Assembly: GCF_002295065.1 (NCBI RefSeq)
Contig: NZ_NSGG01000002.1
Coordinates: forward strand, 372,001-436,000
Direction: 5' to 3'
Source of the DNA: Mesorhizobium sp. WSM3859
GTDB lineage: Bacteria; Pseudomonadota; Alphaproteobacteria; Rhizobiales; Rhizobiaceae
DNA length: 64,000 nucleotides
A program made the translations under genes and the position numbers. Below are positions 1-9,707 of the stretch, piece after piece (position 1 is the stretch's first letter; each line of letters begins with the position of its first letter). A model generated the notes under the pieces. The model saw only the letters and a list, made by a program, of their open reading frames with translations. It did not search any database and had not been told where the DNA came from.

Positions 1-2644
1 CGGTGATGGTCGCGACCTGGGCGATGAATTCCAGATCGATGAGCCCGCCCGGGATCAGCTTGATGTCCCAGAGGTCGCGCGGCGGCTTTTCCTTCTCGAT
101 GAGCGCGCGCATGTCCGAGGCTTCGGTTTTCACCTTGGCGGCATCGCGCGGCTGCGCCAGAACCGCCGCCACCTCGTCGTCGAGCTCGGCGCAGAGTTCG
201 GCGTCGCCGCCGATGGCGCGAGCCCGCGCCAGTGCCATGTGCTCCCAGGTCCAGGCATCCTGGCGCTGGTATTTCTTGAACGCATCGATATGGGTGGCGA
301 CCGGCCCCTTGTTGCCGGAGGGACGCAAGCGCAAATCCAATTCATAGAGCACGCCTTCGGCCGTCGGCGCCGAGACGGCGGCGATCAGGCGCTGCGTCAT
401 GCGGGTATAGTAATGCGACGGCGCCAGCGGCTTGTCGCCGTCGGACTCTTCTGCGTCGGCGTCATGATCGTAGAGCAGGATGAGATCGACATCCGAACCG
501 GCGGTGAGCTCGCGGCTGCCGAGCTTGCCCATGCCGAGCAGCGCCACCCTGCCCCCGGCGATCCTGCCGTGGCGCAGCGCGAATTCGGCGATCACCGCAC
601 TTAGCGCCGCCTCGATGGTGAGGTCGGCGAGGTCGGAGAAGGCGCGCCCCGCCCGCGCGGGATCGATAGCGCCGGCAAGCAGGCGCACGCCGATCAGGAA
701 TTTCTGCTCGGAGGCGAAGATGCGCAGGCGGTCGAGCACATCCTCATAGGCGCGGTCGCCCTCGATGAAGGCGGCAAGCCGCGCCGAAAGATAGGCGCGG
801 TCCGGCAGTTCGGTGAGCAGCGCCGGGTCGAGCAGGCCGTCAAAGACATGCGGGCGGCGCGTGATGATCGCCGCCAGCCGGGGCGCGGCGCCCATGATGG
901 TCGCCATCAGCTTCAAGAGCGCCGGATTGGACTGCAGCAGCGAGAAAAGCTGGATGCCCGCCGGCAGGCCGGCGAGGAACTCGTCGAAGCGGATCAGCGC
1001 CTCGTCGGCGCGTCGCGTCTGGCCGAAGGCTTTGAGCAGCGCCGGCGTCAGTTCCGTCAGCCGCTCGCGCGCTTCGGCCGACTGGGTGACGCGGTAGCGG
1101 CCGAAATGCCAGCCACGGATGACGCGGCAGATGTCGCTCGGACGGTGGAAGCCGAGCCGGTGCAAGGTCTGCAGCGTATCGGGATCGTCGACATCGCCCG
1201 TGAAGACCAGATTGCCGACGCCGGCCGACAGTTCGGGCGCTGTCTCGAACAGCGCCGCATAGTGGCGCTCGACCTGCTGCAGCGAAGCGCGCAAGGCCTG
1301 CGTGAACTCCGCCTCGCCGGCAAAACCCAGCATCAGCGCGATGCGTTCCAACTCCTCGTCGCTGTCGGGCAAGATATGCGTCTGCTCGTCCGCCACCATC
1401 TGGATGGCGTGCTCGACGCGGCGCAGGAACCAGTATTGGCGCGTGAGCGCATCGCACGCGTCGGCGGTGATCCAGCCGCGCGCGGCGAGCGCGCCCAGCA
1501 TCGGCACGGTCTCGCGGCCGCGCAGTTCCGGGAAGCGGCCGCCGGCGATGAGCTGCTGGGTCTGGACGAAGAACTCGATCTCGCGGATACCGCCGCGGCC
1601 GAGCTTCACGTTATGGCCTTTCACCGCGATCTCGCCATGGCCCTTATGGGCATGGATCTGGCGCTTGATCGAATGGACGTCGGCGATCGCGGCATAGTCC
1701 ATGTATTTGCGCCAGACATAGGGCTGCAATTCCTTGAGGAAGGCAGCGCCAGCGGCGAGGTCGCCGGCAACCGGGCGCGCCTTGATCATGGCGGCGCGCT
1801 CCCAGTTCTGGCCGCGCGCCTCGTAGTAGCGAAGCGCCGCTTCGATCGGGATCGCCAGCGGCGTCGAGCCGGGATCGGGGCGCAGCCTCAGATCGGTGCG
1901 GAACACATAGCCATGCTCGGTGCGGTCCTGCAGGATGCGCACAAGACGGCGGGTGAGCCTGGAGAACAGCTCGGTCGCGTCGAGCGGATCGATGACCGCC
2001 GGCGCCTCCGGGTCGAAGAAGACGACCAGATCGATATCGGAGGAAAAATTCAGCTCATACGCGCCGAGCTTGCCCATGCCGAGCAGGATCCAGCCTGAAT
2101 CCCTCGCTGGCACTGCCGGCTTCGGCAGCTTGAGCTTGCCTTGCCGGTGCGTGTCGAGCAGCAGGAAATCGACGGCAGCGTTTGTACAGGCGTCCGCGAG
2201 ATCGCTGAGGCGGCGCACCGTCACCGAGGTCTCCGCCTCGCCGGAGAGATCGGCCAGCGCGATCAGGAAATGCGCTTCGGTCTTCCATTGCCTGAGTTGC
2301 ATCATCAGCCCGGATTCCGAGACATCTTCGGCCTGGGCCACGCCGCCGATCGCCGTGCTGATGGCGGCGAGCCGCGCTTCGACCGTCTCGTCGAACAGTG
2401 TCTCGAGGATAGCCGGCCGCCGGCGCGCGACGTCGCGCAGGAAGGGCGACAGGTCGAAGATGGCCGCCAGCAGGTCCTGCAGCGGCCCCTCGCCCGCCAG
2501 AAAGGCGGCGAGACGGGAAAGCTCGTCTTCCTCGGCGGCATCGGCGATTTCCGACAATTCGCGCCGGGCATGTTTCGCGTCCAAAGGCCGGAGCGCCAAT
2601 GTCGGGCTAAGCCGGAACTCGGATTCGATTTTCTTCTTCGCCAT
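1..2644 (-). CDS. glnE: Bifunctional glutamine synthetase adenylyltransferase/deadenylylase, 3' end cut off
   Basis: Adds AMP to glutamine synthetase, or removes it, in response to PII, so it sets ammonium assimilation. About 881 residues are in the window; the family is usually near 950-980, so roughly the last 100 lie beyond base 1. Two nucleotidyltransferase cores are visible: LGMGKLGAYELNFSSDIDL around residues 188-206 (deadenylylase half) and LGMGKLGSRELTAGSDVDL around 705-725 (adenylylase half), each with the D-x-D metal motif. The start is the ATG at 2644 (MAKKKIESEF). The frame is open across the whole span. It follows a kinase/regulator/degP set, an order I recall from other rhizobia (from memory). 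Confidence 0.95.
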   Translation of the reverse strand, partial: MAKKKIESEFRLSPTLALRPLDAKHARRELSEIADAAEEDELSRLAAFLAGEGPLQDLLAAIFDLSPFLRDVARRRPAILETLFDETVEARLAAISTAIGGVAQAEDVSESGLMMQLRQWKTEAHFLIALADLSGEAETSVTVRRLSDLADACTNAAVDFLLLDTHRQGKLKLPKPAVPARDSGWILLGMGKLGAYELNFSSDIDLVVFFDPEAPAVIDPLDATELFSRLTRRLVRILQDRTEHGYVFRTDLRLRPDPGSTPLAIPIEAALRYYEARGQNWERAAMIKARPVAGDLAAGAAFLKELQPYVWRKYMDYAAIADVHSIKRQIHAHKGHGEIAVKGHNVKLGRGGIREIEFFVQTQQLIAGGRFPELRGRETVPMLGALAARGWITADACDALTRQYWFLRRVEHAIQMVADEQTHILPDSDEELERIALMLGFAGEAEFTQALRASLQQVERHYAALFETAPELSAGVGNLVFTGDVDDPDTLQTLHRLGFHRPSDICRVIRGWHFGRYRVTQSAEARERLTELTPALLKAFGQTRRADEALIRFDEFLAGLPAGIQLFSLLQSNPALLKLMATIMGAAPRLAAIITRRPHVFDGLLDPALLTELPDRAYLSARLAAFIEGDRAYEDVLDRLRIFASEQKFLIGVRLLAGAIDPARAGRAFSDLADLTIEAALSAVIAEFALRHGRIAGGRVALLGMGKLGSRELTAGSDVDLILLYDHDADAEESDGDKPLAPSHYYTRMTQRLIAAVSAPTAEGVLYELDLRLRPSGNKGPVATHIDAFKKYQRQDAWTWEHMALARARAIGGDAELCAELDDEVAAVLAQPRDAAKVKTEASDMRALIEKEKPPRDLWDIKLIPGGLIDLEFIAQVATIT

Positions 2645-2657
2645 TCATCCGCGCCAT

Positions 2658-2708
2658 TAAAGCATGTCTCCCGAAAGTGGGCCCGGTTTCGGGACAAAGA
2701 CATGCTTA
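2658..2708. repeat. Palindromic intergenic repeat, family A copy 1
   Basis: Inverted repeat with ends AAGCATGTCT and AGACATGCTT and inner arms CCCGAAA / TTTCGGG. It lies just upstream of the glnE start. The same design recurs near 17362, 22967, 37374 and 41834. The copies share the pattern GCATG-N-CCGAAA-(CCGGTTCCC)-TTTCGG-N-CATGC. Confidence 0.8.
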
Positions 2709-2713
2709 AATCA

Positions 2714-2748
2714 AAAACTTAAAACAGGTCGCGTGTTCTCGCGACCTG
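2714..2748 (-). terminator. Rho-independent terminator after the sensor kinase gene
   Basis: Read on the minus strand, a perfect 9-bp stem (CAGGTCGCG / CGCGACCTG, 2725-2733 with 2740-2748, 6-nt loop) begins two bases after the kinase stop codon and is followed by a T-rich run (TTTTAAGTTTTT). This fits an intrinsic terminator separating the kinase from glnE. Confidence 0.75.
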
Positions 2749-2750
2749 CT

Positions 2751-4229
2751 TTAATGCGTCTCCCGCAACGGGAAACTCATGACCACGGACAATCCGGGAT
2801 TGGCGGGCAAAAGATCAAGCCTGCCGTTGTGGAAAGTCATGATGGCCTTGGCGAGGCTGAGGCCGAGGCCCGAGCCTGGCTGCGAGCGGCTCTTTTCCAG
2901 GCGCACGAAGCGCTCAGTGGCGCGGGCGCGGTCGGCGTCGTCGGGAATGCCGTGGCCATTGTCGGTGACGGTGAGCTTGAGTTCGCTTCCGGCGCGCTCC
3001 AACGCCACTCGCACTTTCGGCGCCTCGGCGGCGTCAGTCGAGTATTTGATGGCGTTGTCGACGATGTTGGACAGCGCCTGACCGATCAGCTCGCGATTGC
3101 CGTTGATCGTGAAGGCTTCGGGCACGGTCGCTTCGAGCGAAACCCCCGCTTCCTCCGCCACCGGCTCGTAGAGCTCGACGACGTCGCTCACCGTGGCGGC
3201 GAGATCGACGGGACCGGTCTGTTCCGAGGAATAGCCAGCCTCCAGGCGCGAGATCATCAATATGGCGTTGAACGTCTTGATGAGCTGGTCGGATTCCGCG
3301 ATCGTGCTTTCCAGCGCCTGGCGGTAGTCCTCCGTCTTGTGCCGGCCGGCGAGCGTGGCCTCGGCGCGGTTGCGCAGCCTGGTCAGCGGCGTCTTCAGGT
3401 CGTGGGCGATGTTGTCGGAGACCTGCTTCAGCCCCTCGTTCAGCATGGCGATCCTGGCCAGCATCGCATTGAGGTTTTCCGACAGGCGGTCGAATTCGTC
3501 GCCGGCGCCGGTCACCGGCAGCCGTCCGCTGAGGTCGCCGCCCATGATGCGGCGGCTGGCATCCGACACGCTGTCGATGCGCTTCAGTGCGGCGCGCCCG
3601 ACGAAGAACCAGATCAGGAGCCCGCCCAGGCCCATCATGCCGAGCGCCAGCGTCAGCGCCCGGCTGATGACGGCGCGGAAGCGCTCGGGCTCGCCGAGGT
3701 CGCGGCCGACCAGCATGATCATCTGGTTTGGCAGCCGCAGCACAAGGGCGATGGCGTTGTGGCCCTTTTCGCCTGTCGACTGGGGATTGCTGCCGTCGCC
3801 GGTCTGGGGTGCGGGCTGGTCGGTAGCTCCGCTGCGCAGCCGGTCGAGCTCGCCCTCGCCGAAGCGCTGGTAGGAAAAGGGTTCGGTCGTCCAGCCTTCC
3901 GTCTCGATGACCCCCGGCTCCAGGCTCTGCACGTTGCCGGTCAGGATCTGGCCGTTGGCGTCGGCGATAAGATAGAGGTTGGCGCCCGGCTGGCGCGAGC
4001 GGTTCTCGACGACGCGCACCAGCACAGGCAGGCCGCCGCGCTGATAGGCTTGGGCCAGGCCCAGCACCTCGTCGTTGATGGTTTCCTGCGTCTGCGCGGT
4101 CAGCATGCGCGCCGACAGCGATGTCATGTAGAGGACGAGCAGCACCGCGCAGAGCGCGAAAAGCAGAAGATAGAGCGCCGAGAGCCGGGCCGCCGTCGTC
4201 TTCATGATGGCCGGCAGGGAAAGAGCCAT
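2751..4229 (-). CDS. Two-component sensor histidine kinase
   Basis: Inner-membrane sensor kinase of 492 residues. Membrane helices lie near residues 14-36 and 190-210, flanking a periplasmic sensor of about 150 residues. A HAMP linker follows, then the HisKA box NIAHDLKTPL with phospho-acceptor His276, and a HATPase_c domain with N box (NIVDNAIKYS), DNGHGIP and GSGLGLSLAK. The gene starts 8 bp after the response regulator stop, so the two are one operon. A terminator follows directly. The signal sensed is unknown; I do not recognise a named ortholog. An alternative start at 4205 (MKTTAARL) lacks a ribosome-binding site. Confidence 0.93.
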   Translation of the reverse strand: MALSLPAIMKTTAARLSALYLLLFALCAVLLVLYMTSLSARMLTAQTQETINDEVLGLAQAYQRGGLPVLVRVVENRSRQPGANLYLIADANGQILTGNVQSLEPGVIETEGWTTEPFSYQRFGEGELDRLRSGATDQPAPQTGDGSNPQSTGEKGHNAIALVLRLPNQMIMLVGRDLGEPERFRAVISRALTLALGMMGLGGLLIWFFVGRAALKRIDSVSDASRRIMGGDLSGRLPVTGAGDEFDRLSENLNAMLARIAMLNEGLKQVSDNIAHDLKTPLTRLRNRAEATLAGRHKTEDYRQALESTIAESDQLIKTFNAILMISRLEAGYSSEQTGPVDLAATVSDVVELYEPVAEEAGVSLEATVPEAFTINGNRELIGQALSNIVDNAIKYSTDAAEAPKVRVALERAGSELKLTVTDNGHGIPDDADRARATERFVRLEKSRSQPGSGLGLSLAKAIMTFHNGRLDLLPANPGLSVVMSFPLRETH

Positions 4230-4237
4230 GATCGGCT

Positions 4238-4957
4238 TTACCCACCCTTCAGCATGTAGCCGGCGCCGCGGATCGTGTGCAGGATCGGCTTGTCGAAGCC
4301 TTTTTCGATCTTGCCGCGCAGGCGAGAGACATGGACGTCTATGACGTTGGTCTGCGGATCAAAATGATAGTCCCAGACATTTTCCAGAAGCATGGTGCGC
4401 GTCACCACTTGGCCGGCATGGCGCATCAGATATTCGAGCAGGCGGAACTCGCGCGGCTGCAGCGTGATCTCGCGGCCGGCGCGCCTGACCGAATGCGACA
4501 GCCGGTCGAGCTCGAGGTCGCCGACCCGGTAGACGGTCTCGGACTCGCGCGCGCCGGCGCGGCGGTTCAGCACCTCGACGCGGGCGAGCAATTCCGAAAA
4601 AGCGTAGGGCTTGGTAAGGTAATCGTCGCCGCCGGCGCGCAGGCCCGTGACGCGGTCGTCGACCTCGCCCAGCGCGGACAGGATCAGCACCGGCGTGGTG
4701 TTGCCGCGCGAGCGAAGGGCGGCGATCACCGACAGGCCGTCGCGGCGCGGCATCAGGCGGTCGACCACCATCACGTCATAATCGCCGGCATCGGCGAGCG
4801 CGAAGCCGGTCTCGCCGTCGCCGGCGACATGGGCGGTGTGGCCCGCTTCGGCAAAGGCTTTCTGCAAGTAGTCCGCCGCCTCGCGATCGTCTTCCATGAC
4901 GAGAATCTTCATGGAGCCGTTATACGCGATTTCATTGGAAGATTGAGGGGCAGCCAT
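4238..4957 (-). CDS. OmpR/PhoB-family response regulator
   Basis: Receiver domain with acidic pocket MEDD, phospho-acceptor DVMVVD (Asp51 when numbered from MKILVMED) and the KPY lysine, followed by a winged-helix DNA-binding domain ending HTIRGAGYML. Partner of the kinase just downstream. Two starts are possible: ATG at 4957, preceded by AAGG about 5 nt upstream, or ATG at 4912 (MKILVMEDD), which is the usual family N-terminus but has no visible ribosome-binding site. Sits between degP and the kinase, so an envelope-stress role is plausible but inferred. Confidence 0.93.
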   Translation of the reverse strand: MAAPQSSNEIAYNGSMKILVMEDDREAADYLQKAFAEAGHTAHVAGDGETGFALADAGDYDVMVVDRLMPRRDGLSVIAALRSRGNTTPVLILSALGEVDDRVTGLRAGGDDYLTKPYAFSELLARVEVLNRRAGARESETVYRVGDLELDRLSHSVRRAGREITLQPREFRLLEYLMRHAGQVVTRTMLLENVWDYHFDPQTNVIDVHVSRLRGKIEKGFDKPILHTIRGAGYMLKGG

Positions 4958-4980
4958 ATCGCCTTGCTTTCAAGTTAAAG

Positions 4981-5098
4981 CGGCAGCGGGTGATGGGAAA
5001 CCCGCTGCCGCCAGGAGCGAAACACGGTGACTGACTTGCGTGCTCGGCCCCATGTTTCCCCACGGCGGCTCGGGGGTGTTGATACCGCCATGGGGAAA
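4981..5098 (-). other. Two hairpins between degP and the response regulator gene
   Basis: First hairpin: perfect 11-bp stem CGGCAGCGGGT / ACCCGCTGCCG (4981-4991 with 5000-5010). Second: 14-bp stem 5055-5068 with 5085-5098. Its single mismatch is C-A in plus-strand RNA but G-U in minus-strand RNA, so it fits the degP-side transcript better. Neither has a strong T run, so they may be processing or attenuation structures rather than classic terminators. Confidence 0.5.
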
Positions 5099-5112
5099 GC
5101 TGGAAGTTGAAG

Positions 5113-6666
5113 TCAGCCCTTGCCGACCGGCAGCGCGACGAAGCGGTTCGAGTCGTCGCGGGTTATCTGCATCAGCACGGCCTTGCGGCCGGCCTTGGCG
5201 GCATCGGTCATCGCCTTGGAGACATCGTCGGTGGTGTTGACCTCGCTCGAGTTGATCGAGGTGATGACGTCGCCGGGCTGGATGCCGCGGTCGGCCGCGT
5301 CGCTGTCGGGGTCGACATCGGTGACCACAAGGCCCTTGCCGCTTTCCGCCTTAGTGACGGTCAGGCCGAGGTCGGCAAGCGTGTCGGGCTTGGCGGCCGG
5401 CGCCGACTGCTTGCTGTTGTCCTCGTTCGAGGCCTGCTTGTCGCTCGCGGGCAGCGTGCCGAGATCGACCTTGACCGTCTCGTCCTTGCCGTCGCGCCAG
5501 ACAGTGACATCGACCGATTTGCCCGGGGCGAACGCACCGATCATGCGGGCGAGCTCCTTCGGCGAGGCGACGTCCTTGCCGTCGACCTGGGTGATGACAT
5601 CACCGGCGGTGATGCCCGCCTTCTTGCCCGGACCTGCGTCCTGGGCGCTCGACACCAGCGCGCCCTTGTCCGACTTCAGGCCGAGCGACTCGGCGATGTC
5701 GGAGGTGACCGGCTGGATCTCGACGCCGAGCCAGCCGCGCTGGACGGAGCCGCTCTTCATCAGGTCCTGGACGACCTGCTTGGCGGTCGAGGCCGGGATG
5801 TCGAAGGCAATGCCGACGCTGCCGCCCGACGGCGAGAAGATGGCGGTGTTGATGCCGATCACCTGGCCGCTGAGGTTGAAGGTCGGGCCGCCCGAATTGC
5901 CGCGGTTGACCGAAGCGTCGATTTGGATGAAGTCGTCATAGGGGCCGGCGCCAATGTCGCGGCCGCGGGCCGAGACGATGCCGGCGGTGACGGTGCCGCC
6001 AAGGCCGAACGGATTGCCGACGGCAACCACCCAGTCGCCGATGCGGATCTTGGAATCGTCGGCGAAGTCGACATAGGTGAACTTGTTGGCGCCGCCATCG
6101 ACCTTCAGCACGGCGAGGTCGGTGCGCGGATCGGTGCCGATCAGCTTGGCGTCGAGCTCCTTGCCGTCATTGGTGACGACGGTGAAGTCCGAGCCTTCCG
6201 AGACGACATGGTTGTTGGTGACGAGGTAGCCATCCTCCGAGATGAAGAAGCCCGAGCCCTGGGCAACCGGGCGTGGCTCGCCATTGCCGTGGTTGCGGTG
6301 GTTGAACGGGCGCATGCCGAACTGCTGGCCGCCCTGGTCGCCGAAGCCGCGGAACTCCTTGAAGAAGCGGCGCAACTGCGGATTGTCGGGCAGGTTGTCG
6401 AAACCGTTCTGGTCGTCGGAGCCGTCATCGGCGGTCGGCTGGATCTTGGCCTTGACCTTGACGCTGACCACCGCCGGCGAGACGTGCTCGACGACATCGG
6501 CGAAGCTCGGCACCTGCGGGGCCTCGACGCGCACGGCATCGGCCAGCACGGGGGCAGTGCCGGTCGCGAGCGCGCCGGCACCGACCGCACCGATAACGGC
6601 CAGGGACGCTGCAGCCGCCATCAGGCGCTTGCGGGTGCTGGAAAATGAATTGGGGGCATTATTCAT
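5113..6666 (-). CDS. degP: Periplasmic serine protease/chaperone of the DegP/HtrA family
   Basis: Degrades or refolds misfolded envelope proteins. The 517-residue protein has an N-terminal signal segment (Arg/Lys at 12-14, hydrophobic 17-38, ALA-type cleavage near 43). A trypsin-like domain follows with triad His153 (TNNHVV), Asp183 (TDLAVL) and Ser258 (RGNSGGP). Two PDZ domains lie at about 290-390 and 420-510. A Gly/Asn-rich loop at 80-130 matches the DegP LA loop position. It lies upstream of a two-component pair on the same strand, 155 bp away with hairpins between, so coupling to that pair is possible but not shown. Confidence 0.96.
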   Translation of the reverse strand: MNNAPNSFSSTRKRLMAAAASLAVIGAVGAGALATGTAPVLADAVRVEAPQVPSFADVVEHVSPAVVSVKVKAKIQPTADDGSDDQNGFDNLPDNPQLRRFFKEFRGFGDQGGQQFGMRPFNHRNHGNGEPRPVAQGSGFFISEDGYLVTNNHVVSEGSDFTVVTNDGKELDAKLIGTDPRTDLAVLKVDGGANKFTYVDFADDSKIRIGDWVVAVGNPFGLGGTVTAGIVSARGRDIGAGPYDDFIQIDASVNRGNSGGPTFNLSGQVIGINTAIFSPSGGSVGIAFDIPASTAKQVVQDLMKSGSVQRGWLGVEIQPVTSDIAESLGLKSDKGALVSSAQDAGPGKKAGITAGDVITQVDGKDVASPKELARMIGAFAPGKSVDVTVWRDGKDETVKVDLGTLPASDKQASNEDNSKQSAPAAKPDTLADLGLTVTKAESGKGLVVTDVDPDSDAADRGIQPGDVITSINSSEVNTTDDVSKAMTDAAKAGRKAVLMQITRDDSNRFVALPVGKG

Positions 6667-6819
6667 GGGGTTTCTTATCCTCTATCGAAGCGGATGCGCT
6701 CAGGCGAAGCATCCTCGGGCAAGAGGATTAGAGAGCCGCACATTACGGCGCCATTTCCGATACATGAAAGTTTTGTAATGTTGGGATTGGTGGCGACGCG
6801 CGGTATCACGAGGTTCAAA

Positions 6820-7002
6820 ATGACAAAAGGCCATGCCAACCGAATTCCAGTCTCAGTCGATCGTGAGACTAAGACGATCGAAGGCATCAAGCGCGGGATA
6901 GCCGATGCAAAGGCGGGCCGTGTGGTGCCTCACGAAGCGGCAATGGCGGAAATCGACGCGGTGATCGAGGCCGTGAAAGCCGAGCGGACACGCGAGGTGT
7001 AG
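6820..7002 (+). CDS. Small antitoxin-like protein without a visible toxin
   Basis: A 60-residue ORF: MTKGHANRIPVSVDRETK, then a region with GIADAKAGRVVPHEAAMAE. The G-x-x-D-A-x-x-G-R-x-V-P-H-E pattern is common in ribbon-helix-helix/RelB-like antitoxin C-termini. No toxin ORF follows; the next 250 bp hold an inverted repeat. An in-frame upstream start at 6694 would overlap the degP promoter region and looks less likely. Either an orphan antitoxin or a small regulator; function is inferred from the motif only. Confidence 0.6.
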   Translation: MTKGHANRIPVSVDRETKTIEGIKRGIADAKAGRVVPHEAAMAEIDAVIEAVKAERTREV

Positions 7003-7040
7003 CCGCCCCTTTGGAGATTAGCTGAGACCTCCGATGTCGT

Positions 7041-7215
7041 CATTCCAGGGCGGAGCAAGGAGCGAAGCGACGCGCGCAGACCCTGGAATCCATGCCGTTA
7101 CCTCGCGCGAGGGGTGCCACGGAGCAGAATTCTGGACGGCCGCGACGCCTCGAAGTCACGGAATGGATTCTATGGTCTGCGCGCGTCGCTTCGCTCGTTG
7201 CTCCGCCATAGAATG
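7041..7215. repeat. Long imperfect inverted repeat, about 175 bp
   Basis: Left arm about 7041-7105 and right arm about 7151-7215 are near-perfect reverse complements of some 65 bp. Each arm contains GGAGCGAAGCGACGCGCGC-like sequence. Because of the symmetry, both strands appear to encode similar short peptides, which I treat as an artefact. Probably a non-coding repeat in the gap between the antitoxin-like gene and ccmH. Confidence 0.8.
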
Positions 7216-7260
7216 AGATTCGAAGGCGGTTGCAGTCAATCGCCAAGCACAGCGATGGCG

Positions 7261-7725
7261 CTATTCGCTTAGCATCCTGTCCAGCGCCGCCTTTTCCTCG
7301 GCGCTGAGAGCGCTGTCAGACGCCGGGCGGCGCGAGCGGGCGCTGAGCAGAATGAACAGGCCGCCGGCCAGGAGCAGCAGCGCCGGTGTGCCCCATAGAA
7401 GCGCGTTGCGCAGGCTGAAACGCGGCTTCAAGAGCACGAACTCGCCATAGCGCGAGACGATGTAATCCATCACCTGCTGGTCGGTGTCGCCGGCGACGAG
7501 GCGCTGGCGCACGAGGATGCGCAGATCGCGGGCCAGGTCGGCGTCGGATTCGTCGATCGACTGGTTCTGGCAGACCATGCAGCGCAGGCCTTCCGACAGC
7601 GCACGCGCCCTCGCCTCCAATGCCGGGTCCTGCAACACTTCGTCAGGCTTCACCGCCTGCGCGGCGCCCGTAAACGCCAGGGCGAGCAGAAGGATCAGCG
7701 AGGCGAGCGAAAACCTTGCCCTCAT
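7261..7725 (-). CDS. ccmH: Cytochrome c maturation thiol-reductase subunit CcmH/CycL
   Basis: Works with CcmF and CcmI in attaching haem to apocytochrome c; keeps the apocytochrome CXXCH thiols reduced. 154 residues: signal peptide 1-24 (AAQA), redox motif LRCMVCQNQ with Cys49 and Cys52, C-terminal membrane helix about 109-127. The start ATG at 7725 overlaps the ccmF stop (ATGA), indicating translational coupling; a longer upstream frame lies inside ccmF and was not used. Last gene of the ccmIEFH (cycHJKL) operon. Confidence 0.95.
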   Translation of the reverse strand: MRARFSLASLILLLALAFTGAAQAVKPDEVLQDPALEARARALSEGLRCMVCQNQSIDESDADLARDLRILVRQRLVAGDTDQQVMDYIVSRYGEFVLLKPRFSLRNALLWGTPALLLLAGGLFILLSARSRRPASDSALSAEEKAALDRMLSE

Positions 7726-9707
7726 GTCGGGCTCGTCAACGCGGCGGCCGGCTTGCGGCGCCTCGCGGGCGCGCCGACACGCAGGCGGCGGTCGGCCAGC
7801 GACATGGCCGCGCCCGCCATCATCACCAGCCCGCCGCCCCAGATCAGCGTCACCAGCGGTTTCCACCATAGGCGCACGACGACGGAGCCGTCATTACCCT
7901 CGTCACCGAGCGACAGATAAAGCTGGCTCAAGCCGAGCGTCCTGATGCCGGACTCGGTCGTCGCGGTCTGCCGGGCCTGAAAGAAGCGTTTTGCCGAAGA
8001 GATCTCGCCCTTGGCATTTCCATCTGCGCCGATCAGCAGGAAGCGGGCGCGATCCTCGGTGAAGTTCGGACCTCTCTGGGGAAAAAGCCCTTCGAAGCGC
8101 AGCGTGTGGCCGGAGAGTTCCACCGTCTCGCCGGGCCGCATGGTGAGGATCCTCTCGGTGCCGAAGCAGAGCGTGCCAACGATGCCGAGCAAGGTCACCC
8201 CGAGGCCGAGATGGGCAAGCGCCGTGCCGAAGACCGAGCGCGGCAGGCCGGCGAAACGGCGAAGCATGACGGCCGGCGCCACCGAGCCGGCGCCGGATTT
8301 GACGGCAAGGTCGGTCAACGCCCCGGCGACGAGCCAGACGGCGAGGCCGACACCAAGTGCTGCAAAAACCGAGGCGCCGTTGATGAACAGGCCGGTGACA
8401 AGCATCGCGGCGATCGCAATGGCGAAGGCCGCCATCAGCCGCTGCGAGGCGGCAATCACATCACCGCGCTTCCAGGCGAGCAGCGGGCCGAACGGCACGA
8501 TGGCAAGCAACGGCAGCATCAGCGGGCCGAAAGTCAGGTCGAAGAAGGGCGCGCCGACCGAGATCTTGCCGCCCGTAAGCGCTTCGAGCGCCAGCGGGTA
8601 GAGCGTGCCGACCAGCACCGTCGCGGTGGCGGTGGTGAGAAAGAGGTTGTTGAGGACCAGCGCGCCCTCGCGCGAGATCGGATGGAACAGGCCGCCGGCG
8701 GTCAAGCTTGATGCGCGCAGCGCAAACAGCGCCAGCGAGCCACCGATGAACAGCGTCAGGATGCACAGGATGAAGACGCCGCGCGCCGGGTCGGTGGCGA
8801 AGGCGTGCACGGAGGTCAGCACGCCCGAACGCACCAGGAAAGTGCCGAGGAGCGAGAGCGAGAAGGTGAGGATGGCAAGCAGCAGCGTCCAGATCTTCAA
8901 CGCCGAGCGCTTCTCCATGACGATGGCCGAATGAAGCAGCGCGGTGCCGGCAAGCCAGGGCATGAAGGAGGCATTCTCGACCGGATCCCAGAACCAGAAG
9001 CCGCCCCAGCCGAGCTCGTAGTAGGCCCAGTAGGAACCCATGGCGATGCCGCCGGTGAGGAACATCCAGGCGACCAGCGTCCACGGCCGCACCCAGCGCG
9101 CCCAGGAGGCGTCGATGCGGCCTTCGATCAGCGCCGCGACCGAGAAGGAAAAGCAGACCGAGAAGCCGACATAGCCGAGATAGAGCAGCGGCGGATGGAT
9201 GGCGAGGCCGAGGTCCTGCAGGACCGGGTTGAGGTCGCGCCCCTCGACCGGCGCCGGGTTGAGGCGGATGAACGGGTTTGACGTGGTCAGGATGAACAGG
9301 AAGAAGGCCGCGCCGATCATGCCTTGCACGGCCAGCACATTGGCCTTGAGCGTTGCCGGCAGATTGTTGCCGAAGACGGCGACGAGCGCGCCGAAGAAGG
9401 TCAGTATCAGCACCCACAGCAGCATCGAGCCTTCGTGGTTTCCCCAGGTGCCGGTGATCTTGTAGATCATCGGCTGCAGCGAATGGGAATTCTCCCACAC
9501 GTTCGCCACCGAGAAGTCCGAGCCGGCATAGGCGCTTGCAAGGGCCGCGAAGGACAGCGCCGTCAGCGCGAAGCCGGTGACCGTCACCGGGCCGCCGACC
9601 GCCATCAGCCGCTGATTGCCGGTGCGGGCGCCGACCAGCGGCACCAGCATCTGCACCAGCGACAGCGCGAAGGCGAGCACGAGGGCGAAATGTCCGGTCT
9701 CAACCAT
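7722..9707 (-). CDS. ccmF: Haem lyase subunit CcmF/CycK
   Basis: Polytopic inner-membrane core of the cytochrome c haem lyase. 661 residues with about 15 hydrophobic segments. The WWD haem-handling domain is present ([22 protein letters not shown], approximately residues 227-248; quoted motif core [14 protein letters not shown]). Overlaps ccmE by one base (9707) and ccmH by 4 bases, so tightly coupled. Length and order are typical for the rhizobial cycHJKL operon. Confidence 0.96.
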   Translation of the reverse strand: MVETGHFALVLAFALSLVQMLVPLVGARTGNQRLMAVGGPVTVTGFALTALSFAALASAYAGSDFSVANVWENSHSLQPMIYKITGTWGNHEGSMLLWVLILTFFGALVAVFGNNLPATLKANVLAVQGMIGAAFFLFILTTSNPFIRLNPAPVEGRDLNPVLQDLGLAIHPPLLYLGYVGFSVCFSFSVAALIEGRIDASWARWVRPWTLVAWMFLTGGIAMGSYWAYYELGWGGFWFWDPVENASFMPWLAGTALLHSAIVMEKRSALKIWTLLLAILTFSLSLLGTFLVRSGVLTSVHAFATDPARGVFILCILTLFIGGSLALFALRASSLTAGGLFHPISREGALVLNNLFLTTATATVLVGTLYPLALEALTGGKISVGAPFFDLTFGPLMLPLLAIVPFGPLLAWKRGDVIAASQRLMAAFAIAIAAMLVTGLFINGASVFAALGVGLAVWLVAGALTDLAVKSGAGSVAPAVMLRRFAGLPRSVFGTALAHLGLGVTLLGIVGTLCFGTERILTMRPGETVELSGHTLRFEGLFPQRGPNFTEDRARFLLIGADGNAKGEISSAKRFFQARQTATTESGIRTLGLSQLYLSLGDEGNDGSVVVRLWWKPLVTLIWGGGLVMMAGAAMSLADRRLRVGAPARRRKPAAALTSPT

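Noticed and set aside
848..2098. Long plus-strand ORF opposite glnE
   Set aside because: glnE is certain on the minus strand with both catalytic cores; the plus-strand product is Arg/Gln/Glu-rich with no motif, a usual mirror of high-GC codon bias.
5107..6648. 513-residue plus-strand ORF opposite degP
   Set aside because: Exact mirror of DegP, which has signal peptide, triad and PDZ domains; the antisense product is Asp/Gly/Ala-rich and featureless.
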